This document shows positions 6,235-6,327 of a stretch of 6,327 bases of DNA, piece by piece. Positions within the stretch are counted from its first letter, which is position 1; every line of letters starts with the position of its first letter. The DNA lies in the NCBI GenBank assembly GCA_002469605.1, contig DKMV01000189.1:671-6997 (forward strand), given 5' to 3'. Source of the stretch: Leclercia sp. UBA7405. GTDB taxonomy: Bacteria > Pseudomonadota > Gammaproteobacteria > Enterobacterales > Enterobacteriaceae. The notes beneath the pieces are model-generated. The model was not told the DNA's origin and searched no databases. It saw nothing but the letters and a program-made list of their open reading frames with translations. The translations under genes and the position numbers were made by a program.

Positions 6235-6327
6235 ATTTATCAGACAATCTGTGTGGGCAGTCGAAGACATGGATTCTTAACGTTGCAGGACGCTAAATGA
6301 ATACCAAGTCTCAAAGAGTGAACACGT

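Larger units (their letters stand above)
6058..6327 (+). other. 5' leader of an rRNA operon precursor (16S begins beyond the window)
   Basis: From P1 onward the sequence follows the E. coli rrn leader, including the stretch after boxA starting ATTTATCAGACAATCTGTGT and the near-terminal AATGAATACCAAGTCTCAA. It has no coding potential. A local hairpin at 6100-6123 pairs CTTCA and GTGA with TCAC and TGAAG. A boxC-like TGTGTGGG is at 6250-6257. By homology, RNase III trims near 6250 and the mature 16S rRNA should begin roughly 40 nt past the window end. The operon identity (rrnB in E. coli) is inferred from the murI neighbour. Confidence 0.93.

Noticed and set aside
1..6327. Mobile elements, phage genes, CRISPR arrays, toxin-antitoxin or defence genes
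   Set aside because: None seen. Every kilobase is accounted for by core enterobacterial genes in their ancestral order, with no insertion-sequence ends or direct-repeat arrays.

Overview
The window is a chromosomal segment of an enterobacterium (Enterobacteriaceae). Gene order and protein content match the Escherichia coli sthA-fabR-yijD-trmA-btuB-murI-rrn neighbourhood, recalled from memory rather than searched. The proteins are clearly diverged from E. coli K-12, for example in the BtuB surface loops and the FabR and MurI C-termini. A relative such as Enterobacter, Klebsiella or Kosakonia fits better than E. coli, but the genus cannot be fixed from the sequence alone.

Layout. 1-638 (minus): the first 212 codons of sthA, soluble transhydrogenase, running off the left edge. 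639-837: divergent spacer with candidate sthA and fabR promoters. 838-1839 (plus): two-gene operon fabR (TetR-type repressor of unsaturated fatty acid synthesis) and yijD (small four-helix inner-membrane protein), 3 bp apart. 1843-2943 (minus): trmA, tRNA m5U54 methyltransferase, ending 3 bp from the yijD stop. 2944-3335: divergent trmA/btuB control region. It holds an rRNA-P1-like trmA promoter, a btuB promoter, an 11-bp inverted repeat containing both -35 hexamers, and a long cobalamin riboswitch with an RBS-sequestering hairpin. 3336-5174 (plus): btuB, the TonB-dependent vitamin B12 receptor. 5119-6000 (plus): murI, glutamate racemase, overlapping btuB by 56 nt. 5908-6327 (plus): control region and 5' leader of an rRNA operon, with three Fis sites inside murI, UP element, P1, P2, boxB/boxA and leader. 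The window ends before the mature 16S rRNA.

How the parts connect. The right half joins growth-rate control to cobalamin uptake. trmA and the rrn operon, which both serve the translation apparatus, carry promoters of the same design: a 16-bp spacer followed by a GC-rich discriminator. btuB is controlled by adenosylcobalamin through its leader. The essential gene murI lies downstream in the same transcript with no clear promoter of its own.

No mobile element, phage, CRISPR array or defence system is visible, and the genes are ordinary core genes. The points most worth a second look are an Asp next to the catalytic Cys92 of MurI, the palindrome that builds two divergent -35 elements, the enlarged peripheral arm of the riboswitch, and the precise Fis-site array inside the murI coding sequence.
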